In this document: piece after piece, positions 41,968 through 50,753 of the stretch
Numbering within the stretch: position 1 is the first letter of the stretch
Layout: the number at the start of each line of letters is the position of its first letter
Assembly: GCA_035690485.1 (NCBI GenBank)
Contig: DASSKL010000071.1
Coordinates: forward strand, 31,453 to 95,452
DNA length: 64,000 bases
Direction of reading: 5' to 3'
Source of the DNA: Mycobacteriales bacterium
GTDB taxonomy: Bacteria > Actinomycetota > Actinomycetes > JAFAQI01 > DASSKL01
Notes under the pieces: generated by a model
Told to the model about the DNA's origin: nothing
Seen by the model: only the letters and a program-made list of their open reading frames with translations
Databases searched by the model: none
Translations under genes and position numbers: made by a program

Positions 41968-43578
41968 ATGCAGTGGAACTTCGCCGACACCTGGGACGCC
42001 GTCGCCGCCGCGGTACCCGACCGGGCCGCCGTCGTGCACGGGGAGCGCCGGGTCAGCTGGGCCGAATTCGAGCGTCGCTCGGCCGCCCTCGCCGCCGCGC
42101 TGCTGGACGCCGGGCTCGGCCGGCAGGCGAAGGTCGGCACCTACCTCTACTCCCGGCCGGAGTACCTCGAGACCTACTACGCGGCGTTCAAAGCCTCCCT
42201 GGTGCCGTTCAACGTCAACTACCGCTACAAGGCCGACGAGGTCCTCTACATCTTCGACAACGCCGACGCCGAAGCCGTCGTCTTCGGCGCGTCGTTCACA
42301 CCCCTGCTGGAGGAGATCCGCGACCGGCTTCCCGCCGTACGCCTCTGGATCTGCGTGCCGGAAGCCGGTCACGACGTGCCGTCCTGGGCGACCTCGTACG
42401 ACGACGTGGCGTCGAGCGGCCGGCGGCCCGAGCAGGCGGTCGAGCGCGGCGGCGACGACATCTTCTTCCTCTACACCGGCGGCACTACCGGGATGCCGAA
42501 GGCCGTCATGTGGCGCCAGGACGATGTGGCGCAGCTCATGGGCGGGGGCGGCAACGCCTTCCTCGGCGAGACGCCCGCCGAGTCCCTCGACGAGGTGCGC
42601 GAACGGGTGCGCGGTCGCGAGGTGCCCCAGGTCCACGTGCCGGCCTGCCCGCTCATGCACGGCACCGGGCTGTTTACCTGCTACCAGACGTTCCTGCTCG
42701 GCGGCACGGTCGCGCTGCTGACGTCGACGTCGTTCAAGGCGCAGGAGCTGCTCGACGTGACGCAGCGGGAGCGGGCCACGTCATGGGCGATCGTCGGCGA
42801 CCCGTTCGCGCGGCCGGTCCTCGAGGCGCTCGACGCGCAGCCGGGCCACTGGGACATCTCCTCGTTGCTGGTCGTCGGCTCGTCGGGTGCGATGTGGAGC
42901 GAGCCGATCAAGCGCGGGCTGCTCAAGCACCACCCGGGCATGATCCTCGTCGACGCGTTCTCCTCGTCCGAGGCGGTCAGCATGGGCGCCTCGATCAGCA
43001 CCGGCGGCGACGCGGCACAGACCGCGAAGTTCACCGCCAACCCGCGCACCCGCGTGCTGCGGCCCGACGGCACCCCGGTCGAGCCGGGGTCGGGCGAGGT
43101 CGGTGTGGTCGCGGTCGACTCGTTCCTGCCGCTCGGCTACTACAAGGACCCGGAGAAGACCGGCCGCACGATCGTGCAGTACGGCGACAAGCGCTACGTG
43201 CTCTCCGGCGACATGGCGACCGTCGACGCCGAGGGCCAGATCAACGTGCTGGGCCGCGGCTCGGTCTGCATCAACACCGGCGGCGAGAAGGTCTTCCCCG
43301 AGGAGGTCGAGGAGGTCCTCAAGGAGGTCCCCGGCGTCCGCGACGCGCTGTGCATCGGCGTGCCGGACCAGCGCTGGGGCGAGGCCGTCACCGCAGTCGT
43401 CGAGGCGGAGGGCGACGTCGACCCGGCCGAGGTCATCGCGCACGTGAAGAGCCGGCTGGCCGACTACAAGGCGCCCAAGCACGTGCTGCTCGGTCCGGTC
43501 GGGCGCAGCCCGTCGGGCAAGGCCGACTACGCGGCGACCAAGAAGTGGGCGGTCGACCAGCTGTCGACCTCCTCCTGA
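41968..43578 (+). CDS. Acyl-CoA synthetase (FadD-type AMP-dependent ligase)
   Basis: The product is 536 residues. ATP-binding motif FLYTGGTTGMPKAVMWR, adenylation motif DAFSSSEAVSMG (unusually not YGxTE), YVLSGDMATVDAEGQINVLG and C-terminal PSGKADYAATK with the catalytic Lys. The GGTTGMPK variant is typical of an actinobacterial ligase group that acts on long-chain or steroid side-chain acids. ATG 41968 has GAGGAG upstream. It lies between the ECH gene and the alpha/beta hydrolase gene and is likely part of the same unit. Confidence 0.92.
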   Translation: MQWNFADTWDAVAAAVPDRAAVVHGERRVSWAEFERRSAALAAALLDAGLGRQAKVGTYLYSRPEYLETYYAAFKASLVPFNVNYRYKADEVLYIFDNADAEAVVFGASFTPLLEEIRDRLPAVRLWICVPEAGHDVPSWATSYDDVASSGRRPEQAVERGGDDIFFLYTGGTTGMPKAVMWRQDDVAQLMGGGGNAFLGETPAESLDEVRERVRGREVPQVHVPACPLMHGTGLFTCYQTFLLGGTVALLTSTSFKAQELLDVTQRERATSWAIVGDPFARPVLEALDAQPGHWDISSLLVVGSSGAMWSEPIKRGLLKHHPGMILVDAFSSSEAVSMGASISTGGDAAQTAKFTANPRTRVLRPDGTPVEPGSGEVGVVAVDSFLPLGYYKDPEKTGRTIVQYGDKRYVLSGDMATVDAEGQINVLGRGSVCINTGGEKVFPEEVEEVLKEVPGVRDALCIGVPDQRWGEAVTAVVEAEGDVDPAEVIAHVKSRLADYKAPKHVLLGPVGRSPSGKADYAATKKWAVDQLSTSS

Positions 43579-43584
43579 CCCGCG

Positions 43585-44643
43585 ATGGCGGAGGTACGAC
43601 GGGAGTGGGTCTCGCTGCCGTCCCCGACCTCGGCCCGGGCCGGGCACGGCAGCAACCCCTGCCAGGGGCTCTACCACTCGGTCGCTGACCGGCCCGCGGT
43701 CGCCTTCATCGCCACGCACTACAACGTCGACTTCGCCGAGCACTACCTGGCCGACTACCTCGCGGCCCGCGGCCACGGGTTCCTCGGCTGGAACACGCGG
43801 TTCCGGGGCAACGAGGCCTTCTTCCGGCTGGAGCCGGCGCTGGTCGACATCGGAGTCGGGGTGCGGTGGCTGCGAGAGGTCGCCGGCGCCTCCCGGGTCG
43901 TGATCCTCGGCAACTCCGGGGGCGGTTCGCTGATGGCGGCCTACCAGGCACAGGCGGCCGACTCCGGGATGCCGGCGGCCGACCTCTACGTCTCGCTGAA
44001 CTCGCACCCCGGGCGCCCGCAGGTGCTGACGTCGTGGCTCGACCCGTCGGTGGTCGAGGAGAACGACCCGCTGTCGGTCGACCCCTCGCTGGACATGTTC
44101 GACCCCTCGCACGGGCCGCCCTACGCGCCGGACTTCGTCGACGGCTACCGCGCGGCCCAGGCGGAGCGCAACCACCGGATCACCGCCTGGGCGCTGGCCG
44201 AGCTCGACCGGCTGGCGGCCGGCGGAGCCTGGGACCGGATGTTCTGCGTGCCGCGGACCTGGGCGGACCTGCGGTTCGCCGACCTGTCGCTGGACCCGTC
44301 GGACCGCCGGCCCGGCTGCTACGGCGGCGACCCGCGGACGGTCAACTACAGCCCCTTCGGCCTGGCGCACGTCTGTTCGCTGCGGTCGTGGCTGGCGATG
44401 TGGAGCCTGGCCGAGTCGGAGTGCGGTGGCGCGCCGCACCTGCGCCGGATCGGCGTACCTGCCCTCGTCGTGCAGTCGACCGCCGACCGCGGCGTCTACC
44501 CCTCCGACGCGCGCGAGATCCACGCCTCACTCGGGTCCGTGGACAAGTCCTTGGAGTTCCTGCCGGGGGAGCACTACTTCGAGGACGGCGGCCGGGACGA
44601 GGTCGCCGATCTCATCGCCGCCTGGGTGGCTGACAGGGGCTGA
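43585..44643 (+). CDS. Alpha/beta-hydrolase family protein
   Basis: The product is 352 residues. The nucleophile is Ser111 in ILGNSGGGS; STADRGVYPSDA supplies the likely acid and LPGEHYFE the likely His, near the C-terminus. It lacks a signal peptide. It starts 6 nt after the ligase gene and belongs to the MMPL-ECH-FadD group; it may cleave an ester or a CoA thioester of the same substrate. The enzyme resembles hydrolases found beside FadD/ECH pairs, but its exact reaction cannot be read from sequence. Confidence 0.85.
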   Translation: MAEVRREWVSLPSPTSARAGHGSNPCQGLYHSVADRPAVAFIATHYNVDFAEHYLADYLAARGHGFLGWNTRFRGNEAFFRLEPALVDIGVGVRWLREVAGASRVVILGNSGGGSLMAAYQAQAADSGMPAADLYVSLNSHPGRPQVLTSWLDPSVVEENDPLSVDPSLDMFDPSHGPPYAPDFVDGYRAAQAERNHRITAWALAELDRLAAGGAWDRMFCVPRTWADLRFADLSLDPSDRRPGCYGGDPRTVNYSPFGLAHVCSLRSWLAMWSLAESECGGAPHLRRIGVPALVVQSTADRGVYPSDAREIHASLGSVDKSLEFLPGEHYFEDGGRDEVADLIAAWVADRG

Positions 44644-44709
44644 TCGCCGGTTTCGACGGCGCCTGACGCGAATGTCAGCTAGGTCCTTGCAGCGCCATCG
44701 GTGCGTGGG

Positions 44710-44715
44710 TAGCGT
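44710..44715 (+). promoter_or_regulatory. TAGCGT -10 box, leaderless arrangement
   Basis: TAGCGT lies 6 nt before ATG 44722 of the VOC gene. A short inverted repeat CTGAC-GCGAAT-GTCAG (44663-44678) sits about 30 nt further upstream near the -35 zone and could be a regulator site. Confidence 0.5.
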
Positions 44716-44721
44716 CGGCCC

Positions 44722-45294
44722 ATGGCCGATGACCGGAACCCTGAGTTCGAGCTCCGCGGGATCAACCACCTGGCGCTCGTCTGCCGGGACATGAAGCGCA
44801 CCGTCGACTTCTACACCGGCGTGCTCGGGATGCCGCTCACGAAGACGATCGAGCTGCCGTTCGGAATGGGGCAGCACTTCTTCTTCGACATCGGCAACGG
44901 TGACTCGCTGGCGTTCTTCTGGTTCCCCAACGCGCCCGAGCCGGCGCCGGGCGTCGCCGCTCCGTCGGCGCTCCCGGGGGCGGGCGAGCTGGCAACGGCG
45001 ATCGGCTCGATGAACCACGTCGCTTTCGACGTGCCGCCGGAGCGCATCGACGACTACCTCGTCAAGCTCCGCGAGAAGGGCATCGTGGCCGCCGACATCA
45101 TGAACCACGACGACAGCGAGCTCGGGGTCAGCGCCCAGCCGCACGAGGGCACCTTCGTCCGGTCGATCTACTTCTTCGACCCGGACGGGATCCTGTTGGA
45201 GTTCGCGGCGTGGACCCGGGCCCTGGGTCCGCAGGACGTCCGGCACGAGCCGGCCTCCGCCGCCGACCGCCAGGTCGTCGCCGCTACGTCTTGA
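44722..45294 (+). CDS. VOC-superfamily (glyoxalase/dioxygenase fold) protein
   Basis: The product is 190 residues. The betaalphabetabetabeta pattern is seen twice: NHLALVCRDMKRTVDFYTGVLG with a possible metal His, and MNHVAFDVPPERIDDYL with a second; the last strand GILLEFAAW holds a Glu. This His/His/Glu set would suit a metal-dependent lyase, isomerase or ring-cleaving dioxygenase. ATG 44722 is probably the transcript start. The 3' end overlaps the convergent DksA-like gene by 11 nt. Substrate unknown; it may belong to the upstream acyl-CoA cluster. Confidence 0.87.
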   Translation: MADDRNPEFELRGINHLALVCRDMKRTVDFYTGVLGMPLTKTIELPFGMGQHFFFDIGNGDSLAFFWFPNAPEPAPGVAAPSALPGAGELATAIGSMNHVAFDVPPERIDDYLVKLREKGIVAADIMNHDDSELGVSAQPHEGTFVRSIYFFDPDGILLEFAAWTRALGPQDVRHEPASAADRQVVAATS

Positions 45295-45643
45295 CCTGCT
45301 TGGTCGCGCACGTGATGCAGGTGCGGGCGACCGGACGCGCCTCGAGCCGGGCGGGTGCGATCGGCTTGCCGCAGCTCTCGCAGACGCCGTAGCCACTGCT
45401 GTCGATCCTCGCCAGCGCCTCGTCTATGTCCGCGAGGTGCGTGCGTGCCTGGTCCAGCAGCGCCGCGGTCGCGGCCCGCTCGAACGCGATCGTCGCGCCC
45501 TCCGGATCGTGTTCGTCGTCCGTGGCCACACCGGCCGTTGCCTGCACGATCGTGTCGAAGTCGTGGGTGAGCGCCTCGATCCGCTGCCGCGTCGTTGCGC
45601 GGTCTTCGAGCAGCAGCAGGCGCAGCTGCGCATGGTCGGCCAC
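45284..45643 (-). CDS. TraR/DksA-type zinc-finger protein
   Basis: The product is 119 residues. An N-terminal coiled-coil region (LRLLLLEDRATTRQRIEAL, then ALLDQARTHLADIDEALARI) leads to a C4 zinc finger, GVCESCGKPI...RTCITCATK. Actinobacterial proteins of this type bind RNA polymerase or work as general transcription modulators, as with CarD/DksA-like factors, though RNAP contact is not shown here. ATG 45643. The tail converges on the VOC gene and overlaps it by 11 nt. Confidence 0.88.
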   Translation of the reverse strand: MADHAQLRLLLLEDRATTRQRIEALTHDFDTIVQATAGVATDDEHDPEGATIAFERAATAALLDQARTHLADIDEALARIDSSGYGVCESCGKPIAPARLEARPVARTCITCATKQVKT

Positions 45644-45703
45644 GTCTGCGTGAACGGCCGCCTACCCGCATCCGGTTCCAGCACCGCGGTTGCCGGGGCT
45701 CGG

Positions 45704-46312
45704 TCATGAGTCCGAGCGGACGTCCAGACCCAGTGCCGTGGCGATCACGACCGCTTGCTGCCACGTGATGATCGCGTCGTGCAGCTCGACCGTGGTCGGG
45801 TCGACCGCGGCCAGGTCCGAGCCGCGCAGGTCGCAGCCCTGCAGGTTGGCCTTGTTCAGCACCGAGCCCGACAGGTCGGTGCTGGTCAGCGTGGCACCGT
45901 CGAGGCGGGCGCCGGTCAGCTCTGCCTCGCGCATCCGCACCCCGTCGATCGAGGCGGTGTGCAGGTCTGCCCGGGTCAGGTCCACGAACGACCAGTCGCC
46001 GCCGCCGACCTTCAGCTGCGCAAAGCTGCAGTGCTCGAAAGAGCTGCCGACCAGCTTGCAGTCCCTGAACGTCGTGTCGAAGAAGTTGCAGCCGGTGAAC
46101 CGGCAGTTGAGGAACGCCGAGCCGCGGTGGCTCGACACGTTGAGCCGCACGTTGCGGAACGTGCACTCCTCGAAGACCGCGCCCTCGGAGGTGATCTCGG
46201 TCATGTCGACGTCGAGGTAGGCGACGTTCTCCGCCCGCTCGCCGACAACGGCGCGACCCTCCCAGTCCTCGTCACGGACGGTGGTGAGGACCGGGAGCGG
46301 AGCGCGCGCCAT
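45704..46312 (-). CDS. Pentapeptide-repeat protein
   Basis: The product is 202 residues. From about residue 45 the sequence follows A(D/N)LxX-type repeats on a five-residue period, e.g. FEECTFRNVRL, FLNCRFTGCNFFDTTF, DLTRADLHTASIDG and TDLSGSVLNKANLQGCDL. These form a right-handed quadrilateral helix that can mimic DNA, as in quinolone-resistance proteins such as MfpA/Qnr; the role here is unknown. The C-terminal helix TWQQAVVIATALGLD may cap the repeats. The ATG directly follows the stop of the VOC gene, in one operon with it and the MFS gene. Confidence 0.88.
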   Translation of the reverse strand: MARAPLPVLTTVRDEDWEGRAVVGERAENVAYLDVDMTEITSEGAVFEECTFRNVRLNVSSHRGSAFLNCRFTGCNFFDTTFRDCKLVGSSFEHCSFAQLKVGGGDWSFVDLTRADLHTASIDGVRMREAELTGARLDGATLTSTDLSGSVLNKANLQGCDLRGSDLAAVDPTTVELHDAIITWQQAVVIATALGLDVRSDS

Positions 46313-47128
46313 CTACGCCCTGCGCAGCACGAGCCGCACGCCGTCGTTGTCCTCCGGCGCCAGCTCCCAGACGCCGGGCGAGACCTCCTTCGCGGCGGGC
46401 ACGTCGTCGGGGTCGTCCAGGGAGAACGCGATGTGGTGCACGGCCCCGACCCGCGACCCGAGCCACGCGCGTACCGGTGAGCCGGCGGCCGGGCTGACCA
46501 GCCGCACCCGCCCCGGGCCCGGCCAGCCGACCAGCACGTAGCGGCCGATCTCGTCGGTGCCCTCGTCGAGCACGCCGCCCGACAGCAGGTCGCAGAACAG
46601 CCGCGTGCCGTCGGTCAGGTCGCCGACCACGTGCGTCACGTGCTCCAGGACCGCGGGGCGCGCGCGGCGGGAGGTAGGCAGGTCGGCCGGCGGCGGGCTC
46701 GACCAGTCGCCGGCCGCCTGGGCCAGCTGGATCACCACGCCCGGCGCATCCTTCGGGTGCAGGAACGCTTCCTTCCAGTGGTCCGACGACAGGTCGACGC
46801 TCACCGGGCGGTAGCCGGCGAGCTCTGCCTGGCCGAGCGCCGAGACGAGGTCGCGGACCTTGTAGGTGAGGTGGTGCGGGCCCGGGCCGTTGCGGTCGAG
46901 GAACCGCTGCAGGAAGTCGTTGTGCTCGACCAGGTTCGGTTCGAGCACCTCGAGCCGCATGCCGTTGCCGAACGCGACCTGCGCGGCCGTGAACCCGACC
47001 GACTCGCCGCGCGAGATCCATCGCCCGCCGAGGTCGCCGGCGTAGCGCGGCCACGCGCCGTCCTGGTCGTAGGTCGCGACGGCGACGTGGTCGAGCTGGA
47101 TTCCCTGGATTCCCGAGCCGGTGGTCAC
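46313..47128 (-). CDS. VOC-superfamily protein with two glyoxalase-like domains
   Basis: The product is 271 residues. Two VOC modules are visible: first LDHVAVATYDQDG and PHHLTYKVRDL, second EHVTHVVGDLTDG and HHIAFSLDD. A metal site with His residues in LDH, PHH and HHI is plausible, consistent with dioxygenase or methylmalonyl-CoA epimerase relatives. GTG 47128 overlaps the stop of the upstream MFS gene (GTGA), and its stop abuts the pentapeptide gene, so all three are one transcript. Substrate not inferred. Confidence 0.86.
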   Translation of the reverse strand: MTTGSGIQGIQLDHVAVATYDQDGAWPRYAGDLGGRWISRGESVGFTAAQVAFGNGMRLEVLEPNLVEHNDFLQRFLDRNGPGPHHLTYKVRDLVSALGQAELAGYRPVSVDLSSDHWKEAFLHPKDAPGVVIQLAQAAGDWSSPPPADLPTSRRARPAVLEHVTHVVGDLTDGTRLFCDLLSGGVLDEGTDEIGRYVLVGWPGPGRVRLVSPAAGSPVRAWLGSRVGAVHHIAFSLDDPDDVPAAKEVSPGVWELAPEDNDGVRLVLRRA

Positions 47129-48360
47129 GGGGTGCCAGCGTACCTAGTGGTCCGGCCCGCGACCGACCGTGGAGCGACGACCAGCCACGCGGCGATGACC
47201 GCGCCGATCGCGCCCGAGACCAGCAGCGGCACCTGCCCGTCACCGCCCCAGGCGAGGCCCGCCCACACGCCGGCGAGCAGCACGGCCGCCCCGATCGCGC
47301 CCTGGAAGACGCCCTGCGCACTGCCCTGCCGGCCGTCCGGGACCAGCGTCGAGATCCACGCCTTGCCCACGCCGTCGGTGAAGGCCGTGAACGCGCCGTA
47401 GACCGTCAGCAGCACCCACGCGGCGGCGTGGTCGCGCGTCGCGCCGAGTCCGACGTACGCCGTGGCGAAGAACAGCAACCCGGCACCGAAGACCCGCGCC
47501 CGCGGCCAGCGGTCCGACAGCGCGCCGGCCGGGTAGGACAGCGCGGCGTAGACCGCGTTGTAGGTGATGTAGGCGCCGATGATGGTGGCGAGACCGAAGC
47601 CGATGTCGTGCAGCCGCAGCAGCAGCAGCGCGTCGGGAAAGTTGACCAGGCTGAACGCCGTCAGCACCAGGACCACCCGCCAGAACGACGGCGACAGCTG
47701 CTCCACCGCGGCGGCCGATGGTGCGCCCACGGGCGGCGTCTCGCCGGCGGTCTTGGCGGTGCCCACGCGACGTGCCGCGACCGGCGGGCCATTCTCGCGG
47801 ACCGCCGCGACGAGCAGGACGCTGAGTACGGCGGGAGCTATGGCGATCAGCAACAGCGGGCGGATGTGGTGGTCGAGCAGCTCGTAGACCGCGAGCCCGA
47901 GGCCCGGCCCTACGACCGCGCCCATCGTGTCGGCCATCCGGTGGAAGCCGATCGCGCGCCCCCGGGCCTCCCGCGGGATGCCGACGACCAGCAGGGCGTC
48001 GCGTGGCGTGCCCCGCACCCCCTTCCCGAACCGGTCGACGACTCGGCCGGCCAGCACGACCGGCCAGACCGTGGCGACCGCGACCAGCACCTTGCCCAGC
48101 GCGGCCAGCCCGTAGCCGGCGCCGATCAACGGCCGGCGGCGCACCCGGTCGGCGACCCGGCCGGCGACGAGCTTGGTGACGGCGGCGACGCCCTCCGCCA
48201 TTCCTTCGATCGCACCCACGACGGCCGCGGGCGCGCCCAGCGTGACGGTCAGGAAGATCGGCAGCACCGGGTAGACGAGCTCGCTCGCGGCGTCCTGCAG
48301 GAAGCTCACGCCGGACAGCACGACGAGGTTGCGGGTCAGCCACGGACGGCGCTCGGTCAC
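47125..48360 (-). CDS. MFS transporter
   Basis: The product is 411 residues with twelve hydrophobic segments. Motif A-like AGRVADRVRRRPLIGAGYG after helix 2, and GRVVDRFGKGVRGTPRDALL between helices 4 and 5, which resembles actinobacterial exporters of the drug/metabolite type. GTG 48360 is chosen; a GTG at 48387 would overlap the likely promoter of the divergent methyltransferase gene. The transporter heads the three-gene unit MFS - VOC - pentapeptide. Confidence 0.88.
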   Translation of the reverse strand: MTERRPWLTRNLVVLSGVSFLQDAASELVYPVLPIFLTVTLGAPAAVVGAIEGMAEGVAAVTKLVAGRVADRVRRRPLIGAGYGLAALGKVLVAVATVWPVVLAGRVVDRFGKGVRGTPRDALLVVGIPREARGRAIGFHRMADTMGAVVGPGLGLAVYELLDHHIRPLLLIAIAPAVLSVLLVAAVRENGPPVAARRVGTAKTAGETPPVGAPSAAAVEQLSPSFWRVVLVLTAFSLVNFPDALLLLRLHDIGFGLATIIGAYITYNAVYAALSYPAGALSDRWPRARVFGAGLLFFATAYVGLGATRDHAAAWVLLTVYGAFTAFTDGVGKAWISTLVPDGRQGSAQGVFQGAIGAAVLLAGVWAGLAWGGDGQVPLLVSGAIGAVIAAWLVVAPRSVAGRTTRYAGTP

Positions 48361-48394
48361 GAGGCGACAGCCTGGCACCGGCCACAATGGATCC

Positions 48395-49204
48395 GTGCAG
48401 CGCGTCGACGATCCTGCCGATCCGCGTGTCGCCGACTACGTGTCGCTGACCGACGTCGCGCTGCGGCGCCGCCTCGAGCCGGCCGAGGGGTTGTTCATCG
48501 CCGAGGGCGTGCAGGTCGTCGAGCGCGCACTGCGCGCGAGCTACCGGTTGCGGTCGGCGCTCGTCAGCAGCAAGGCGGTCGACCTGCTGCGCCCGCTGCT
48601 CGCCGGCGCGGACGTGCCGGTCTTCGTGGCCGACCCCGACGTGATCCGCCTGGTGGCCGGCTTCCACGTCCACCGTGGCGTGCTGGCGTCGTTCGCCCGC
48701 AAGCCGCTGCTTTCGGTCGACCAGGTCCTGAGCAGTGCGCGGCGGGTCGTGGTGCTCGAGGACACGAACAACCCGACGAACCTCGGCGCGGTGGCCCGCA
48801 GCGCTGCTGCACTCGGGATGGACGCATTGCTGCTCAGCCCGGAGTGCGCCGACCCGCTCTACCGCCGGGCGGTCCGGGTGTCGATGGGCGAGGTCTTCGC
48901 CCTGCGCTACGCCCGCGTCGACGTCTGGCCGGAGGGGCTCGCGGCCCTGCGCGACCACGGCTTCCGGCTGCTCGCGCTCACCCCCGACCCGCAGGCGGCA
49001 CCGATCGGTGCGGTCGAGCTCGGTGACCGCGTCGCCGTCCTCCTGGGGGCCGAGGGGCCGGGGTTGTCCGCCGGGGCCATGGCGCGCTGCGACGAGCGCG
49101 TGCGCATCCCGATGGCGCCGGGCGTCGACTCGCTCAACGTCGCGGCGGCGGCCGCCATCGCGTTCCACGTCGTCGGTCGTGGGGAGGAGCCCCGCCATGA
49201 GTGA
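48395..49204 (+). CDS. SpoU-family RNA 2'-O-methyltransferase (TrmH-like)
   Basis: The product is 269 residues. A small N-terminal substrate-binding domain (LTDVALRRRLEPAEGLFIAEG) is followed by the SpoU motifs: motif 1 EDTNNPTNLGAVARSA, motif 2 LLGAEGPGLS, motif 3 IPMAPGVDSLNVAAAAAI. The trefoil-knot SAM site acts on rRNA or tRNA ribose. GTG 48395 lies 6 nt after a CACAAT at 48383-48388, so the mRNA may be leaderless. The stop overlaps the ATG of the epimerase gene by 8 nt. The target nucleotide is not predictable; other actinomycetes have a 23S G2251-type enzyme of similar length. Confidence 0.9.
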   Translation: MQRVDDPADPRVADYVSLTDVALRRRLEPAEGLFIAEGVQVVERALRASYRLRSALVSSKAVDLLRPLLAGADVPVFVADPDVIRLVAGFHVHRGVLASFARKPLLSVDQVLSSARRVVVLEDTNNPTNLGAVARSAAALGMDALLLSPECADPLYRRAVRVSMGEVFALRYARVDVWPEGLAALRDHGFRLLALTPDPQAAPIGAVELGDRVAVLLGAEGPGLSAGAMARCDERVRIPMAPGVDSLNVAAAAAIAFHVVGRGEEPRHE

Positions 49205-50135
49205 GATCACCGTGCTCCCGCAGCTCGGCCCCGTGGCCCCGACCGGGCGGCAGTACGCCCTGCGCCACGGCGACCTCCGGGCGACCGTCGTCGAGGTCGG
49301 CGGGGCGCTGCGGGAGCTCACCGTCGGCGGCCGCCCGCGTCTGGACGGCTACGCCGAGCACGAGCCGGTCATCGGCGCCCGCGGCCAGTCGCTCATCCCG
49401 TGGCCCAACCGGCTGCGCGACGGCACCTACGAGTGGGACGGCGACCGGCACCAGGTGCCGCTGACCGAGCCCGACACGCACAACGCGATCCACGGCCTCG
49501 TGCGCTGGGCCGGCTGGACCGCGAGCGAGCACAGCGACACCGCCGTGACCATGCGGCACCGGCTCTACCCCCAGCCGGGCTGGCCGTTCGCGCTCGACCT
49601 GGAGATCGCTTACACACTGGACGACGCCGGGATCACCGTCACCACGTCCGCGCGCAACCTCGGGACCGTCGCCTGCCCCTACGGCACCGGCGCCCATCCC
49701 TACCTCAGCGTCGGCGAGAGCCACGTCGACGGTTGCCGCCTGCGGGTGGCCGCCGACCGCTACATCCCGACCGACGATCGCGGCCTCCCGGTCGGGGTCG
49801 AGCCGGTCGAGGGCACGGCCTACGACTTCCGCGAGCCGCGGCTGATCGGCGACACCTCGGTCGACGTCGCCTTCACCGGCGTACGCCGCGACGCCGACGG
49901 CCGGCTGCGCACGCGGCTCGTCGCGCCCGACGGCACCACCGCGACCTTGTGGCAGGACGAGAGCTACCCCTACGTCGAGATCTTCACCGGCGACACGCTG
50001 CCCGCGAGCAAGCGGCGCACCGGTGTCGGGGTCGAGCCGATGACGATGCCGCCCAACGGGCTCGGCAGCGGCACCGACGTCATCCGGCTCGAGCCCGGCG
50101 CGACCCATCGCGCGCAGTGGGGGATCGAGCCCTAA
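49197..50135 (+). CDS. Aldose 1-epimerase-like protein
   Basis: The product is 312 residues. The galactose-mutarotase fold motifs are SLIPWPNRLRDGTYEW, NAIHGLVRWAGW with a His, and CPYGTGAHPYLSV with a second His; EPxxM-type GVEPMTMPPNG supplies the catalytic Glu. The enzyme would interconvert sugar anomers in the cytoplasm. GGGGAGGAG precedes ATG 49197; the gene overlaps the methyltransferase stop by 8 nt. Confidence 0.9.
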   Translation: MSEITVLPQLGPVAPTGRQYALRHGDLRATVVEVGGALRELTVGGRPRLDGYAEHEPVIGARGQSLIPWPNRLRDGTYEWDGDRHQVPLTEPDTHNAIHGLVRWAGWTASEHSDTAVTMRHRLYPQPGWPFALDLEIAYTLDDAGITVTTSARNLGTVACPYGTGAHPYLSVGESHVDGCRLRVAADRYIPTDDRGLPVGVEPVEGTAYDFREPRLIGDTSVDVAFTGVRRDADGRLRTRLVAPDGTTATLWQDESYPYVEIFTGDTLPASKRRTGVGVEPMTMPPNGLGSGTDVIRLEPGATHRAQWGIEP

Positions 50136-50256
50136 CCCCTAACCCCTTGGCACATAACGGACGAACCACCACTGAAACGCAGTGCCGAGGAGGTACCGGA
50201 CGCGACAATCGGGCTCGCGGAGCGACCGGTTGGCTGGGCCGGGAGAGTGAACGTCG

Positions 50257-50262
50257 TATCTT
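50257..50262 (+). promoter_or_regulatory. TATCTT -10 box, leaderless arrangement
   Basis: TATCTT lies 7 nt before GTG 50270 of the RsbW-like gene. No clear -35 was seen, which may mean an extended or alternative sigma promoter. Confidence 0.5.
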
Positions 50263-50269
50263 TCACTGC

Positions 50270-50704
50270 GTGCATGCGGAGACGTCGCTGCCCTGCGACC
50301 CGTCCAGTGTGCGCGTCGCACGCCAGTTCGTCACCGCCGAGCTCGCCGAAGCGGGTTTCCCTGACACCGCCTTCGCGGCCACGCTCCTGGTCAGCGAGCT
50401 GATCACCAACGCCGTCCTGCACGCCGGCACCGAGATCAGGCTGGTCATCGACGGCGGCGGCGACCACATCCGCATCGCCGTCCACGACGGCAGCGACCGC
50501 GCTGTCCGGCGCCGGCGGCACAGCCTCGACGCGGCCACCGGCCGCGGGCTGATGATGGTCGACCAGCTGGCCGTCGACTGGGGCGTCGAGAAGACCCCGC
50601 CCGGCAAGGCGGTGTGGTTCACGCTGCCGACGAGTGGCGAGGCGATCGCCGGCGCGGAGCCCGACCTCGACATGTTCCTCGCGTTCGACGAGTCGCTCGG
50701 CTGA
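50270..50704 (+). CDS. RsbW/SpoIIAB-like serine kinase/ATPase (HATPase_c)
   Basis: The product is 144 residues. N-box SELITNAVLHAG, G1-like VHDGSDRAVRR and G2 TGRGLMMVDQLAVDWG are the GHKL ATPase motifs; no receiver or membrane part is present, so it is a cytoplasmic single-domain kinase. Such proteins act as anti-sigma factors or switch kinases in stress and development pathways of actinomycetes. No sigma factor or antagonist gene adjoins. GTG 50270 fits the leaderless arrangement; no RBS exists. Confidence 0.88.
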   Translation: MHAETSLPCDPSSVRVARQFVTAELAEAGFPDTAFAATLLVSELITNAVLHAGTEIRLVIDGGGDHIRIAVHDGSDRAVRRRRHSLDAATGRGLMMVDQLAVDWGVEKTPPGKAVWFTLPTSGEAIAGAEPDLDMFLAFDESLG

Positions 50705-50753
50705 GCCGGACCCCGACGGATAGCAGCCCGGTCACGCGGGCACCATCGCAGCC

